A stretch of DNA of 62,064 bases from Actinomycetes bacterium. Lineage in GTDB: Bacteria; Actinomycetota; Coriobacteriia; Coriobacteriales; Eggerthellaceae. A model generated the notes under the pieces. The model worked only from the letters and a program-made list of their open reading frames with translations. It made no database searches and was not told where the DNA came from. Numbering within the stretch: the stretch's first letter is position 1; the number at the start of each line of letters is the position of its first letter. This document shows, piece after piece, positions 19,601-26,492 of this stretch. The translations under genes were made by a program, and so were the position numbers. The DNA is taken from NCBI GenBank assembly GCA_023429565.1, contig JAEZDJ010000043.1, forward strand, positions 1 through 62,064, in the 5' to 3' direction.

Positions 19601-20031
19601 CAGTCGACCGTGACGATGAAATCGGGCCCAAGGGAGCACGCACGGGTGAAGGCCGCCTCAGTCAGTCCATATCCTTCGTCAAAGCGCAGGGGTATGAATG
19701 GCGTCGCATGCGCACCCAACTCGCGCAAGCCACGCGTGAGCACCGTGGTGGCCGAGATGCCGTCAAGGTCGAAGTCGCCGAACACGAGGATGTGGTCGTC
19801 CCGCTTGATGGCCTCCTCGAGCGCATCGGCAACGTCACCCAAGCCAGGGATCAGGTAAGGGTCGAGCCAGTCGCGCTCCAAGGAAGGTTCGAGGAACTGG
19901 CGACCCTCAGAAGGGTCGGAAAGGCCTCGCGCGACCAGGGTAGCCGCGATGAAACGCGGCACGCCAATCTCACGCTCGATGCGTGCGACAGCCGAAGGGT
20001 CGGCCGCTTTAATGTTGAACTGGGCAGACAT
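16651..20031 (-). CDS. recJ: RecJ exonuclease fused to a RecQ-like superfamily 2 helicase
   Basis: The 1,126-residue product joins two repair activities. Residues ~1-560 form a RecJ 5'-3' single-strand DNA exonuclease with DHH motifs VFGDFDLDG (Asp86, Asp88, Asp90), VDCGIA (Asp143) and TDHHEP (Asp166-His168), plus the DHHA1/OB parts (RFGGHDAAVG). Residues ~635-1,030 form an SF2 helicase with Walker A MATGRGKS (~660-668), DEAH (~767-770), ALTATA, and motif VI MSGRAGRDG (~945). A winged-helix-like tail follows. Plain RecJ is about 560-800 residues. Both catalytic sets look intact. It is the first gene of the unit, with rel overlapping its stop. The fusion suggests unwinding and resection in one polypeptide (inference). 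Confidence 0.92.
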   Translation of the reverse strand: MSAQFNIKAADPSAVARIEREIGVPRFIAATLVARGLSDPSEGRQFLEPSLERDWLDPYLIPGLGDVADALEEAIKRDDHILVFGDFDLDGISATTVLTRGLRELGAHATPFIPLRFDEGYGLTEAAFTRACSLGPDFIVTVDCGIACKAEAALIVEAGVGLAITDHHEPVDLVPEGVPVADPKMDDACESAILAGVGVALKLVQVLGGRLGKPHLWRGYTDFATLGTVADLMPMRGENRALVADGIARMNEATRPCIAALLAVAGAADKPVSATNLSFSVVPRLNAAGRMGDAHLALDLLMTDDLEEAERLASELEAVNDQRRSIEAELTEIAKAQAIEAYHGQRALVVSGESWHEGVKGIVASRLVNTYGVPSLLFTIDGEEARGSGRSVGQVNLFKAVESASDLLTRFGGHDAAVGVTLPSALLPEFERRLIAYMDELPEGEFHPLIEIDACVALDELTLDSVAKLDALAPFGQENLMPVYLARDVTLMNCRAVGAEKNHFSCVLSDGRATVSGIMFHCTDIEALMHTDSVVNAAFQVQIDEWRGRKSVKAMLQSLAPARTCGALEACLNPENLSFVADLYATSDAELCTDRPQRSEDVEAYEAKLEKSREQWERKAVEEPSSLENDIVRAIIGEGELHESQRRVLDHLAAGRSVLAVMATGRGKSLTFQVHAAARALAHHEVSVFVYPLRALIADQAFHLREALDAFGIGVVTLTGESTPEERRQAFAGLADGTYDIALTTPEFLGYHVDEFVETQRVGFVVVDEAHHIGLAKAGQRVAYATIGQAIAKLGTPTVLALTATAGDDIAADIRTALPLDTCVFDETGRVNLQLDDQRNLKNRDDYLANLVASGDKAVIYVNSREQSVAVARSLRKRVPQMAPLIGFYNAGLSRSERKRIEELFRTDALSVLVATSAFGEGVDIPNIRHVVLYHLPFNEVEFNQMSGRAGRDGQEAFIHLLFGRRDAGINERILCDTTPDHACLAQVYRCLRALQRKSADAFFTLSNADLARLASEEGSTVSVASAACGVAVFRELGLIETHTAYASGEATRSIHVADTKEKVELTDSVRYREGLGEQAVFHAFRDWAMKGESGELHVRVSRPILPDDACAPNPGTSRQAEGGRP

Positions 20032-20375
20032 GGGCGCTCATACCTCGCATGCTGAGAATTTGTTTATCAGGCTTTATTGTCCCACAAGAAACCCGCCCTG
20101 TCACCGAAGAAAGGAGTGTCCATGACGACGGTGCACGGAAACAGCATGCACGCCAAGACCCTCCCGAAGCACGAAGAGGCGTTCGGGAAGCCCCTGACAA
20201 GCAACGGGCGAACATGCGGCCGACGGGAGACAGCAAGCAGCAGACAAAGGCCTCCCAGACAGGGGGAGCGCGACAGGTGGGACGGCGAAGCGTTGCACGC
20301 AGGGGGGGCGCTGGACAGGACGTTGAGCAAGCGCAGGGACATCGGACAAGAAAGATCGGGCACCAAACCGAGACG

Positions 20376-20522
20376 CCGACGCCGCCAGCCCGAGAAATGG
20401 CAAGGACCGTTTGAGCCCGACATTCCGTCCGGGCATCTGATCTGGGCTCTTGCCTGGTCATCAGCAACCAAACATGCTACGGTCCTCGTTTGCCTTGCCA
20501 TTTCTCGGGCTCGCGGCGTCGG
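20376..20522. repeat. Inverted-repeat element, copy A
   Basis: The left arm (20380-20405) contains CCCGAGAAATGGCAAGG. The right arm (20493-20518) is its reverse complement, with 25 of 26 positions matching. The arms extend 4 bp further outward (CCGA/TCGG), giving 29 of 30. The spacer is 87 nt and contains a second short pair, GGACCG/CGGTCC. The same 26-87-26 layout occurs at 48799-48937. Confidence 0.85.
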
Positions 20523-20667
20523 ACAGGGCGTCGGAACAAAGCGTCGACAGATGGGAGGCATGGCAAAGCAAACAGAAGGAAACGCCTTGCAGAAAAACCC
20601 TTCCCTGCAAGAGACGATGCTGCGATACTGGAGGCACGCGGAACGGAGTGCTCCGTAGAAGCCGGAG

Positions 20668-20687
20668 GCTCCTCAACCGAAAGGAGC
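20668..20687 (+). promoter_or_regulatory. Hairpin that would hide the mop ribosome-binding site
   Basis: GCTCCT (20668-20673) pairs perfectly with AGGAGC (20682-20687) across an 8-nt loop. The right arm includes the AAGGAG Shine-Dalgarno of mop, 6-7 nt before its ATG. A second small hairpin (ACGGA/TCCGT) lies just upstream. This could throttle translation; regulation is inferred. Confidence 0.5.
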
Positions 20688-20692
20688 ACGCC

Positions 20693-21115
20693 ATGAAGAT
20701 CTCTGCTCGCAACCAACTCAAAGGAACCGTCTCCTCCGTCGCCGAGGGTGCCGTGAACGGCGTCGTGGCCATCGACCTCGGGACCAGCACCGTCAAGGCA
20801 AACATCACCATGGAGGCCATCCATGATCTCGGCATCAAGGAAGGCATCGCCGCCGCCGCCATCGTCAAGGCCAGCAACGTCATGTTCGCCACCGGTTCCG
20901 AGCCCATTACGAACATCTCCGCCCGAAATCAGATCGCCGGCAAGGTTTCCGCAATCAAGACCGGTGCCGTGAACGGCCACGTGACCATCGAGACCGCCGA
21001 AGGAGCGAAGATCACCGGGTCGATCACCAACGAGGCCATTGAAGCTTTGGGCCTGGTGGAAGGGGCTTCCGCTCTCGCAATCATAAAGTCGACCGACGTC
21101 ATCGTGGGTGTGTAG
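20693..21115 (+). CDS. mop: Molybdenum-pterin-binding protein with two Mop/TOBE domains
   Basis: A 140-residue soluble protein made of two tandem Mop domains of about 70 residues. Each begins with ISARNQ(L/I)xGxV and ends in a hydrophobic (A)AIIK(A/S)(S/T)(N/D)V strand. Such proteins bind molybdate or tungstate and act as a store or shuttle for molybdopterin enzymes. That fits the presence of a NapA nitrate reductase about 10 kb away. I chose ATG at 20693 because AAGGAG precedes it and the domain starts there; the longer open frame upstream runs through repeats. A clear terminator follows. Confidence 0.9.
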   Translation: MKISARNQLKGTVSSVAEGAVNGVVAIDLGTSTVKANITMEAIHDLGIKEGIAAAAIVKASNVMFATGSEPITNISARNQIAGKVSAIKTGAVNGHVTIETAEGAKITGSITNEAIEALGLVEGASALAIIKSTDVIVGV

Positions 21116-21144
21116 CAGGCTCACCGTAACCGCACCGCTCCTGA

Positions 21145-21174
21145 AGCCGCGCACCTTGGCGCGGCTTTTTCTTT
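21145..21174 (+). terminator. Rho-independent terminator of mop
   Basis: AGCCGCGC (21145-21152) and GCGCGGCT (21159-21166) form an 8-bp GC stem with a 6-nt loop, directly followed by TTTTCTTTCTT. This is a textbook structure 30 nt after the mop stop. Confidence 0.9.
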
Positions 21175-21262
21175 CTTGGCGCAAGACGGAAAACTCTCCC
21201 TACATGCTCCTTCCTTGAAACATTCGGGCGATCCAAACCGTATGCTTTGTCGAGGAGGAAAC

Positions 21263-21931
21263 ATGACCGAAGAACCCGAAGCCCGAAGAAAGGGCCAAAC
21301 CCGCTCCGAAGCATTCCTGGCACAAGCCATGAGCGCCTTCGGGGACGCCGTCTATCGGCTGGCCCTCAGTCAAACCCGCCTGAAGGCAGATGCCGAGGAT
21401 GTGTACCAGGACGTGTTCCTGCGCCTCTACAACGACGAGACCGCATTCGCCAGCGATGACCACCTGAAGGCATGGCTGCTCCGGGTGACCATAAATCGTT
21501 GCCACGACCTCGCTCGATCGTCGTGGAAGCGCCGCTCGGTCGCGTTCGACCCCGAGCGAGACGACATCGCAGCACCGGTCCGCGACGAGAAGGACGCAGC
21601 CGTGTGGGATGCCATTGGCCAGCTGCCCGAGCAGCTGCGCGCCGCCGTGAACCTGCATTATGTGGAAGGCTACTCCACCGAGGAGATCGCCGGAATCATG
21701 CAATGTCGGCCAGCGACCGCCCGCACCTGGCTTTTTCGAGCCCGAGCACGCATGAGGGAGCTTCTTCAAAGCAAGCAGGACGATACGACCGGCTTGGATC
21801 ATGAGCGCTCCCTCTACGCGCGCGAAAAGGCATCGACCAAACCCGATGGCAGCACAAAGAACCATGTGCGCCTTCCACACACGAAGGTGACATCCGCAAC
21901 CGTCGCCCCGTCGAAAGGAAACCTCTCATGA
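21263..21931 (+). CDS. ECF-family RNA polymerase sigma factor
   Basis: A 222-residue extracytoplasmic-function sigma factor. Region 2 is at ~15-80 (DAEDVYQDVFLRLY; HLKAWLLRVTINRCHDLAR). Region 4 is at ~115-165, with the helix-turn-helix EGYSTEEIAGIMQCRPATAR. A basic, low-complexity tail of about 50 residues follows, which is longer than usual. I chose ATG at 21263 because GAGGAGG lies just upstream; an in-frame start 87 nt earlier lacks support. Its stop overlaps the next ATG (ATGA), coupling it to the putative anti-sigma gene. It probably controls its own operon, but no target promoter is identified. Confidence 0.9.
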   Translation: MTEEPEARRKGQTRSEAFLAQAMSAFGDAVYRLALSQTRLKADAEDVYQDVFLRLYNDETAFASDDHLKAWLLRVTINRCHDLARSSWKRRSVAFDPERDDIAAPVRDEKDAAVWDAIGQLPEQLRAAVNLHYVEGYSTEEIAGIMQCRPATARTWLFRARARMRELLQSKQDDTTGLDHERSLYAREKASTKPDGSTKNHVRLPHTKVTSATVAPSKGNLS

Positions 21932-23112
21932 CCGAAAATCCCTTCAACGTCTACCGCTCCATGATGGACGAAGTCAAAGCGCCTCGTTCTCTGCCTGATC
22001 GCGTGCTCCAGAAAACGCAGATGCAAAAAGACGTGGTCAAAGCGAGGGATCCTCTCTTCACGCACAATAAACGGACATATCGCGACACTGTTCAACATAT
22101 TCCAAAACGATCGAACCGTCGCACGCCAAAAGGGCTGGCAGCTGCCGCATGCCTCGCCTTGCTGGCCATAGTCGTCGGAGCATCCCTTGCTCTGCCAGGA
22201 ATTGGCACGCAGCAAAACCAGCCTCCGTTTGACTTCGCCGTACAGGCCTATGGCGCCTCGCAGGACATCATCCTTTCGATGGGATCGGATGGCACCATCG
22301 TGTTCGACATCGACTCGAATCTTCCTATCCCCCCCGATGAGCAATACGCTCAGCTGGGAGTCTATACGGGATGCCTGTTCCGCATCGAAGGAGAGGACAT
22401 CGTTCGCATCCAGGCAAACGTCGACCACGGCGAGCTATATCGCTATTCATCAGAAGAGTTTGCGAAATCAAGCAACCCGGAACTCTGGAAAGCGGCCCTC
22501 AGCTGGAAGCAAACAAAAATCGGAGAAGACGGACCCTTTGCCCGCTATGACATGGTCCAGCCGACATCCGGCAATGATGGCAAAAATCGAGACGACCCCG
22601 ACAAGCTCGTCGGCATAAAGTACTATCAGCGGATGGGAGAAACCGTCGACATGCCCGTCGATGACAGTGACGAGTCACAGCTGTCGGATTACTGTTTTGG
22701 ATTGTGGACCAATGAGGACCGCTCCAGCCTGACCCAACAGGACGAATTCGCTGCTTCGGTCGACACTCTCGATGGGACAAGACTGACAATCACCGTAGAA
22801 AGATCCGATGGAAGCTATTCGACAAAAGTCATCGAACTGAGATCGGCCGACGTCAAAGCAAACATCGTGTCATGCGGGAACGGGGGGAGCTCATCGCTTC
22901 AGCTGGTGCCCGAAATCATCGATCTGTCCTCGAAAAGCGAGGGAGACCTTCAAGATGACTATGCGAATGGTTTTACGACCGTCCATACGCTTTACGGCAC
23001 GATCATCGATCAGAATGGCAGTCCTTTCCCCTGCGGCGAAGCGTCCTACCCTACGCTCGGCAAGCCACTGACAGACCCGATCGTCCTTGCAGCCGCCTCC
23101 ACTCCAGAATGA
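21928..23112 (+). CDS. Putative membrane anti-sigma factor with large external domain
   Basis: The 394-residue protein has a cytoplasmic N-terminal segment (~1-70), one membrane helix (~72-92, rich in Ala, Leu and Val) and a large external domain (~95-394). It overlaps the ECF sigma gene by 4 nt, the usual arrangement of a sigma/anti-sigma pair, so its N terminus probably binds and restrains the sigma factor. No zinc-binding HxxxCxxC anti-sigma motif is present in the cytoplasmic part. The external domain resembles uncharacterised Firmicutes/Actinobacteria proteins encoded next to sigma genes. Function is inferred from position and topology. Confidence 0.6.
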   Translation: MTENPFNVYRSMMDEVKAPRSLPDRVLQKTQMQKDVVKARDPLFTHNKRTYRDTVQHIPKRSNRRTPKGLAAAACLALLAIVVGASLALPGIGTQQNQPPFDFAVQAYGASQDIILSMGSDGTIVFDIDSNLPIPPDEQYAQLGVYTGCLFRIEGEDIVRIQANVDHGELYRYSSEEFAKSSNPELWKAALSWKQTKIGEDGPFARYDMVQPTSGNDGKNRDDPDKLVGIKYYQRMGETVDMPVDDSDESQLSDYCFGLWTNEDRSSLTQQDEFAASVDTLDGTRLTITVERSDGSYSTKVIELRSADVKANIVSCGNGGSSSLQLVPEIIDLSSKSEGDLQDDYANGFTTVHTLYGTIIDQNGSPFPCGEASYPTLGKPLTDPIVLAAASTPE

Positions 23113-23219
23113 TCACAACTTTGCCAGAAGAATCTCTGTCAGCGCAAGCCAACAACGTGTCAGAAGCCTATTGACCGCATCAATCGCAGGGCACCTTGTC
23201 GCAATGAACCCCTTAAACC

Positions 23220-23252
23220 AGCAGAGCCGGATCGCACTGATCCGGCTCTGCT
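23220..23252. terminator. Strong hairpin between convergent anti-sigma and nrdD genes
   Basis: The 14-bp perfect stem starts AGCAGAGCCGG and has a 5-nt loop (GCACT). It sits 107 nt after the anti-sigma stop. No T-run follows, so it may act as a terminator for both strands or as an RNA-stabilising structure. Confidence 0.6.
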
Positions 23253-23330
23253 CATCCCTGGGGCGCCTGCTGTCGGTATGCTCTCGTGACGCAAGGTACG
23301 GGTGTGTCTGACGCGCGCCCTTTCATCAAG

Positions 23331-23348
23331 CCGGCGCCGAAGCGCCGG
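23331..23348 (-). terminator. nrdD terminator hairpin with UUCG loop
   Basis: On the minus strand CCGGCGC and GCGCCGG enclose TTCG, a C(UUCG)G tetraloop, 13 nt after the nrdD stop. The U-tract is weak. Confidence 0.65.
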
Positions 23349-23361
23349 ACGGTATGGCAAA

Positions 23362-25866
23362 TTAGGCAACCACCGGTGCACACATTCCGCCAATTTTCTG
23401 GAACACCGGTGCAGCACCTGCAGTGACCTGAACCGATCCATCCTCGGCAACAGCGAGCAAGGTCGGGGCCTGCATGATGCGAAAATGCTGCGCCAAGCTC
23501 ACGTTGTCCTCGGCGAACAGCTCCTCGAACGCGATGCCCGCCTGCTCCATCTGAGCCGCAGCATGCTTGCAGTTCGGACAGGTCCGCGTTGCCACAAGGT
23601 AAAGCCCGGCGGGAAGCGCGTTCGCGGCATGTCCATTCGATGCCGCATCAGCCGCATCGCCGCTCGCCTCGCCCATGGCGCATGCCACGCTGTCGGGCAC
23701 CTCCACCGCTTCCCTAGTCGTTGGGACTGCCGCCCGACCGCCCGCTTGATCGGCAGGGGTTGCCGCAGCCGCAGGGGCATCGCCCCTCACGAGTTTGGAG
23801 GATCCCAGGTCGTAGAGGACACGGTCCTTGAATTCCTGGGACTTCCCATCGTTCCAGTTCTTCACCGGTCGATAGTATCCCGTTATGCGGCTGTAGACCT
23901 CGGTCTCCTCATGGCAGAGCGGGCATTCGTGAACCTCTCCAGCGAGGTAGCCGTGATTCTTGCACACGGAGTACGTTGGAGACAGGGTGTAATACGGCAG
24001 CTTGTAGTTCTCGGCTATCTTGTGCACAAGCGTGGCGGCGGCATGCCAGTCGGGCAGCTTCTCGCCAAGGAACGCATGGAACACGGTGCCGGAGGTGTAC
24101 AGCGTCTGGAGATCGTCCTGCACGTCGAGCGCGCTGAAGATGTCGTCGGTGAATCCGACCGGCAGATGGGACGAGTTCGTGTAATAGGGCTTGCCCTGCT
24201 CGTTTGCCGTGACGATGTCAGGGAACCGTTCCTTGTCATGCTTGGCAAACCGATAGGTGGTCGATTCGGCAGGCGTGGCTTCAAGATTGTACAGATCCCC
24301 ATACTTTTCCTGATAGTCAGACAGCCGCTCACGCATGTGATTCAAGACTTCCTTCGTGAACGCCTGAGCGGACTGGGTGCTGAGATCCGCCCCAAGCCAC
24401 TTCGCGTTCAGACATGCCTCATTCATGCCCAAAAGGCCGATGGTGGAGAAATGGTTCTCGAATGAGCCCAGGTAACGCTTCGTGTAGGGATACAGGCCGG
24501 CATCGAGCAACTTCGTGATGACCGTGCGCTTCGTCTTGAGCGACCGGGCCGCCAGATCCATGAGATGGTCGAGACGTTGGTAGAAATCCGCCTCATCCTC
24601 TGCCAGATAAGCGATGCGCGGCATATTGACGGTCACCACGCCAACCGAGCCCGTCGACTCGCCGCTGCCAAAGAATCCTCCTGACTTTTTGCGGAGCTCT
24701 CTCAGGTCGAGGCGAAGGCGGCAGCACATGGAGCGAACATCGGAGGGCTCCATGTCCGAATTGATGTAGTTGCTGAAGTAGGGCGTGCCGTACTTCGAGG
24801 TCATTTCGAACAGAAGGCGGTTGTTCTCCGTCTCGCTCCAGTCGAAGTCGCGCGTGATGGAGTAGGTGGGAATGGGGTATTGGAAGCCGCGGCCATTCGC
24901 ATCCCCTTCAATCATGATCTCAATAAACGCCTTGTTTACCATGTCCATCTCGGCTGCGCAGTCACCGTAGGTGAAATCCTGCTCCCTGCCGCCCACGATG
25001 GCACGCTGGTCACGCAGGTCGGCCGGGCACACCCAGTCGAGGGTGATGTTGGAGAACGGCGCTTGCGTGCCCCAGCGCGAAGGAGTGTTGACGCCGAAGA
25101 CGAAGCTCTCGACACACTGCTTTGTTTCGGCATAGGAAAGGCTGTCCGCCTTCACGAACGGCGCCAGATAGGTGTCGAAGCTGGAAAATGCCTGGGCACC
25201 AGCCCATTCGTTCTGCATGATGCCCAAGAAGTTAACCATCTGGTTGCACAGGCTCGACAGATGGCTCGCAGGCTTTGAGGTGATCTTGCCCGGCACCCCG
25301 CCCAAGCCTTCCTGGATGAGCTGCTTGAGCGACCACCCGGCGCAATATCCCGTCAGCATGGACAGGTCGTGCAGGTGGATGTCAGCGTTGCGGTGGGCCG
25401 CCGCCACCTCTTCGTCGTATATCTCCGACAGCCAGTAGTTCGCAGTGATGGCACCGGAGTTCGACAGGATCAACCCGCCGACGGAATACGTGACGGTTGA
25501 ATTCTCTTTGACGCGCCAATCCTCCACGTTGACATAGCTGTCAACGATGGCTTTGTAGTCAAGGAGCGTCGCCTTGGCGTTGCGGACGTTCTCGCGCTGG
25601 CGACGATACAGGACGTAGGCTTTTGAAACATCGGCGTATCCGGCCGTGGAGAGCACTTCCTCAACGCTGTCCTGAATGGCCTCGACCTCTATGAGGTTTC
25701 GAGTTATCTTGGATTCGAAATGCGCGGTGACGTTAAGCGCGAGCAGATCGATCGTGGAAGGATGATACTGCTTTCCGAGAGCATCGAACGCCTTTGCAAT
25801 GGCTTCCGATATCTTCGCAATGTCGAATTCCGCAACGGTGCCGTCGCGTTTCTGAACCTCGTACAT
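23362..25866 (-). CDS. nrdD: Anaerobic ribonucleoside-triphosphate reductase with fused thioredoxin-like domain
   Basis: Oxygen-sensitive class III ribonucleotide reductase, 834 residues. It has an N-terminal ATP-cone (1-~95), the catalytic barrel with a vicinal Cys381-Cys382 pair (MCCRL), a zinc site (CKNHG...CPLC) and the glycyl-radical motif RITGYY with Gly663. After an Ala-rich linker (~700-745) a thioredoxin/glutaredoxin-like domain carries CPNC (Cys763-Cys766). The fused redox domain suggests it supplies its own reductant instead of relying only on formate (inference from class III subtypes). I chose ATG at 25866 because AAGGAG precedes it and the ATP-cone starts there. The activating enzyme gene nrdG is divergent. 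Confidence 0.93.
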   Translation of the reverse strand: MYEVQKRDGTVAEFDIAKISEAIAKAFDALGKQYHPSTIDLLALNVTAHFESKITRNLIEVEAIQDSVEEVLSTAGYADVSKAYVLYRRQRENVRNAKATLLDYKAIVDSYVNVEDWRVKENSTVTYSVGGLILSNSGAITANYWLSEIYDEEVAAAHRNADIHLHDLSMLTGYCAGWSLKQLIQEGLGGVPGKITSKPASHLSSLCNQMVNFLGIMQNEWAGAQAFSSFDTYLAPFVKADSLSYAETKQCVESFVFGVNTPSRWGTQAPFSNITLDWVCPADLRDQRAIVGGREQDFTYGDCAAEMDMVNKAFIEIMIEGDANGRGFQYPIPTYSITRDFDWSETENNRLLFEMTSKYGTPYFSNYINSDMEPSDVRSMCCRLRLDLRELRKKSGGFFGSGESTGSVGVVTVNMPRIAYLAEDEADFYQRLDHLMDLAARSLKTKRTVITKLLDAGLYPYTKRYLGSFENHFSTIGLLGMNEACLNAKWLGADLSTQSAQAFTKEVLNHMRERLSDYQEKYGDLYNLEATPAESTTYRFAKHDKERFPDIVTANEQGKPYYTNSSHLPVGFTDDIFSALDVQDDLQTLYTSGTVFHAFLGEKLPDWHAAATLVHKIAENYKLPYYTLSPTYSVCKNHGYLAGEVHECPLCHEETEVYSRITGYYRPVKNWNDGKSQEFKDRVLYDLGSSKLVRGDAPAAAATPADQAGGRAAVPTTREAVEVPDSVACAMGEASGDAADAASNGHAANALPAGLYLVATRTCPNCKHAAAQMEQAGIAFEELFAEDNVSLAQHFRIMQAPTLLAVAEDGSVQVTAGAAPVFQKIGGMCAPVVA

Positions 25867-26020
25867 GCTGCTCTCCTTCGCGTCTTGTATGCCGTCAACG
25901 ACGCCTCCACGGGCGAAAAAGGGCGCAGTTCGAACACGGGACAATCGTGGACGAGGTGCAGGCCAAAGCGGGCAGAGGGTCGAAACTGATGGACTCAACC
26001 CTACCAGCGTCAGACACCCC

Positions 26021-26058
26021 AGTCAATGCCTCGTCATCAATATGTTAATCAATATGTT
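26021..26058 (-). promoter_or_regulatory. Candidate nrdD promoter with upstream direct repeats
   Basis: On the minus strand TTGACT (26021-26026) lies 17 bp from TAGGGT, a weak -10. Immediately upstream are two copies of ATCAATATGTT (+ strand reading, 26036-26046 and 26048-26058) spaced 12 bp apart, where an activator might bind. Both the promoter and its role are tentative. Confidence 0.4.
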
Positions 26059-26251
26059 GAATGCAAGAACCTCTTGAACAACAATATCTGGTAGTTTTTT
26101 GCCTTGAGCAATAAGCTTGGAAAAACGGGGTTGCCATGAAAAGGGACCTGCGAAAATAGAACAAAGCAACCACGCCACGGATACAGGGTGCCCAACGAAA
26201 GATGAAAAATTTCACGCGCTCCCGCGAATGGAGCGCCCTCGCCCCGGCCGC

Positions 26252-26280
26252 TTGACTGAGTTGGCGCACATGCGTATATT
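26252..26280 (+). promoter_or_regulatory. Promoter of the small ORF-nrdG unit
   Basis: TTGACT (26252-26257) and TATATT (26275-26280) are separated by exactly 17 bp, a near-consensus housekeeping promoter. Transcription would begin about 20 nt before the small ORF at 26307. Confidence 0.7.
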
Positions 26281-26306
26281 TGTCGATATGCTTGCTGGGG
26301 GAGATC

Positions 26307-26492
26307 ATGCCACGACCTTCGCTTCACCTCGATGGCACCACCATGGCCGAAGCGGACTCAAGCGTACGCCTTGGCTTCATGTGCGAGCATCCGCAAAAGA
26401 TCCCGGAATCAGGGGGGAACAACGATCCCCTCCTTTTCGGCACTCCCTCGATTGCCGGCGCGGGACTTTGGGTTAGGATGGCGAAAAGCTGA
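26307..26492 (+). CDS. Small protein (61 residues) coupled to nrdG
   Basis: I do not recognise a family. The ORF starts at ATG 26307 behind GGGGGAG and a strong promoter. Its stop overlaps the nrdG start (TGATG), so nrdG is probably translated by coupling. The peptide has no signal or membrane segment. Its most striking part is PESGGNNDPLLFGTPSIAG (~38-56). It holds a single Cys (in CEHPQK). It may be a genuine accessory protein of the anaerobic reductase or merely a leader peptide. An alternative TTG start lies 27 nt upstream. Confidence 0.5.
   Translation: MPRPSLHLDGTTMAEADSSVRLGFMCEHPQKIPESGGNNDPLLFGTPSIAGAGLWVRMAKS

Larger units (their letters stand above)
20032..20692. other. Long intergenic region with an inverted-repeat element
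   Basis: About 660 nt separate divergent recJ and mop. The only open frames are compositionally odd (Arg-, Gly- and Gln-rich) and span the inverted repeats, so I do not call a gene. One ATG at 20122 does have a perfect AAAGGAG site, but its frame is one of these. The right end holds the mop leader and its ribosome-site hairpin. Confidence 0.6.
25867..26306. other. Divergent nrdD/nrdG control region
   Basis: About 440 nt with no supported gene. It contains two 11-bp direct repeats upstream of nrdD, the + strand promoter for the nrdG side, and a GC hairpin (26216-22 / 26230-36). On the minus strand the hairpin is followed by a short T-run. I did not find a palindromic NrdR box. Confidence 0.6.

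Noticed and set aside
17716..20055. 779-codon + strand frame opposite recJ
   Set aside because: It is a shadow of the RecJ-helicase frame, whose motifs are unmistakable.
20077..20658. 193-codon + strand frame in the recJ-mop intergenic region, with a perfect ribosome site before an internal ATG (20122)
   Set aside because: It reads through both arms of the inverted repeat, is compositionally odd, and no domain is recognised. Conservation data could revive a short version.
26216..26236. Hairpin in the nrdD leader as an attenuator
   Set aside because: It has a T-run on the minus strand, but it lies upstream of the likely nrdD promoter, so it would not be in the nrdD transcript.
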